A DNA stretch of 18,445 nt from Aphodovivens avicola (lineage in GTDB: Bacteria; Actinomycetota; Coriobacteriia; Coriobacteriales; Eggerthellaceae), in the NCBI GenBank assembly GCA_018712515.1, contig DVGW01000039.1, forward strand, positions 1 through 18,445, in the 5' to 3' direction. Under the pieces are notes generated by a model. The model worked only from the letters and a program-made list of their open reading frames with translations. It ran no database searches and was not told where the DNA came from. Below are positions 17,266-18,445 of the stretch, piece after piece. Made by a program: the position numbers and the translations under genes. Position 1 is the stretch's first letter. The number at the start of each line of letters is the position of its first letter.

Positions 17266-18378
17266 ATGCCGCACGATCCTTACAGGGCTCTCTACCTGCA
17301 TATTCCGTTCTGCGTGAAGCGGTGCGGGTATTGCGATTTCGCCACTCAGGCCGTTGAGCGGGGCTCTTCGGTTATCGATGCGTACGTCGAGGATCTGTGC
17401 CTGCAGATTCGCCGGAAGGCGAAGGAGGGGGAGCTGGGGGCTGTTGAGACCGTGTATATCGGCGGCGGGACGCCGAGCCATATCGGGATGTCGCGCCTTT
17501 CCATGCTGCTGTACACGTTGTCCCTCTCGATGCGGCTCGAGCCCGATGTCGAATGCACGATGGAGGCGAATCCGGAAAGCCTCGATGAGCGCATGGTGCG
17601 CGACATCTGGGCGCTCGGCGTCAATCGGCTCTCGATCGGCGTGCAAAGCTTCGACGATGCGGTGCTTCGGACGCTCGGGCGCGCGCACGACGCCGATGCG
17701 GCGCGTAGGGCTATTGCGGCTGCACGCGAGCGTTTCGACAACGTGAGCATTGATCTGATGTGCGGGATCCCGGGGCAATCCGCCGAGAGTTTCGCCGCTT
17801 CGGTCGAGGAGGCGGTGCGGCTCGGGGTCTCCCATGCGAGCGTGTACCCGCTTACGATCGAGCCGTACACGCGCTTCGAGAAGATGGTGCTGCACGGCGA
17901 GCTCGAGGAGCCCGACGACGATGTCGAGGCCGAGCATATGGAGATCGCCGAGCGGATCCTCGTTGAAGCCGGATTCCATCGTTACGAGGTCGCGAGCTAT
18001 GCGAAACCCGGCTGCGAATGCCGGCACAACAAGGCGTACTGGTCGGGCATCCCGTACCTCGGTCTGGGGCGCGCCGCCGCGACCATGACGCAGAACGCCG
18101 AGCGCCGCATGCGCGTCCAGGACGGCCAGGTGACCGACGATCTCGATCCGCGCCAGATGGCGGCCGAGGACCTCATGCTCGGCATGCGCATGTCCCAAGG
18201 CGTCTCCCAAGAGCTGATCGACCACGCGAGCGCCCTCATCCCGCGCACGTCCGATGTCATCGACGACCTCATTGAGCGCGGACTGGCCTACCGCGACGAC
18301 GGTCGCCTCAAGCCCACCAAGCAAGGCTGGCTCTGCGGCAACGAGCTCTACGGCGCCCTCTTCGACCTCGCGCCCTGA
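17266..18378 (+). CDS. hemW: HemW-like radical SAM protein (heme chaperone family)
   Basis: HemW proteins carry a [4Fe-4S] cluster, bind heme and deliver it to target enzymes; they were long annotated as oxygen-independent coproporphyrinogen III oxidase, an activity they generally lack. From the ATG at 17266 (AGAGAGGG ribosome-binding site at 17252-17259) the protein has 370 residues; a GTG at 17227 would add 13 unlikely residues. It shows LHIPFCVKRCGYCDF with cluster cysteines C16, C20 and C23 (C-x3-C-x2-C), IGGGTPS (65-71), EANPES, GVQSFDD, the HemW mark HNKAYW (254-259) and a C-terminal HemN_C-like winged helix. The usual GLG.GAHS segment reads GLGRAAATM here, an uncommon variant. No heme biosynthesis genes are nearby. 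Confidence 0.9.
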   Translation: MPHDPYRALYLHIPFCVKRCGYCDFATQAVERGSSVIDAYVEDLCLQIRRKAKEGELGAVETVYIGGGTPSHIGMSRLSMLLYTLSLSMRLEPDVECTMEANPESLDERMVRDIWALGVNRLSIGVQSFDDAVLRTLGRAHDADAARRAIAAARERFDNVSIDLMCGIPGQSAESFAASVEEAVRLGVSHASVYPLTIEPYTRFEKMVLHGELEEPDDDVEAEHMEIAERILVEAGFHRYEVASYAKPGCECRHNKAYWSGIPYLGLGRAAATMTQNAERRMRVQDGQVTDDLDPRQMAAEDLMLGMRMSQGVSQELIDHASALIPRTSDVIDDLIERGLAYRDDGRLKPTKQGWLCGNELYGALFDLAP

Positions 18379-18389
18379 CGCGATAAGAA

Positions 18390-18445
18390 GTGACGGGGTA
18401 GGTGACGGGGGACGTTCCTTCTGTCACATTATCCAAATGTGACAG
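18390..18445 (+). repeat. REP-like repeat locus downstream of hemW (copies 3 and partial 4)
   Basis: A full 26-base copy at 18402-18427 differs from the copy at 7161-7186 at one position. It is preceded by a half unit (GTGACGGGG at 18390-18398). Eleven bases after it, a further unit begins with GTGACAG (18439-18445) and runs off the window. The spacer ATTATCCAAAT resembles ATAATCCAAGC before copy 2 upstream of thiI, so the two-hairpin arrangement is shared. Confidence 0.85.

Noticed and set aside
16966..18324. A 452-residue - strand frame opposite hemW
   Set aside because: It runs through the 112-nt palindrome and the dusB 3' end and has no protein features; HemW on the + strand is secure.

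Overview
The window is a 18.4 kb stretch of high-GC chromosomal DNA, almost all of it housekeeping genes on the + strand. The block mihF-gmk-rpoZ with an actinobacterial-type integration host factor points to Actinobacteria. Its fusion to a pyrimidine operon with a class 1B dihydroorotate dehydrogenase (PyrK + PyrD), plus the extended S20 protein, best fits the class Coriobacteriia (Collinsella/Olsenella-like). The genus assignment is inference from gene content and style, not from a search.

Layout. (1) 1-5615: the 3' part of the UMP biosynthesis operon, carB (5' end cut by the window edge)-pyrK-pyrD-pyrF, tightly packed. (2) 5793-6964: mihF-gmk-rpoZ, closed by a hairpin. (3) 6965-7256: a repeat-rich gap with a 101-nt imperfect palindrome and two REP-like short hairpins. 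(4) 7257-8465: thiI (tRNA s4U synthase without rhodanese domain), followed by a strong intrinsic terminator. (5) 8568-12635: comEA-comEC-holA, i.e. DNA-uptake receptor and channel plus the DNA polymerase III delta subunit. (6) 12636-13025: a gene-free stretch with an inverted pair of 42-nt blocks and the rpsT terminator. (7) 13026-13535 (-): rpsT, with a tail of about 75 residues beyond normal S20, divergent from lepA across a 465-nt gap. (8) 14001-17042: lepA, a 65-residue single-span membrane protein, and dusB. (9) 17039-17150: a 112-nt imperfect palindrome that begins inside the dusB stop codon. (10) 17266-18378: hemW, followed at the window edge by a second locus of the same REP-like repeat seen upstream of thiI.

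The coding part is conventional: nucleotide synthesis (CarB, PyrK/D/F, Gmk), transcription and nucleoid (RpoZ, MihF), translation and tRNA modification (S20, LepA, ThiI, DusB), competence (ComEA/EC) and a radical-SAM heme chaperone. I found no phage, CRISPR, toxin-antitoxin or defence system. The less explained signal lies in the intergenic DNA: three different palindrome or repeat families (short REP-like pairs, long imperfect hairpins of 100-112 nt, and the inverted 42-nt block pair), and in the S20 tail.
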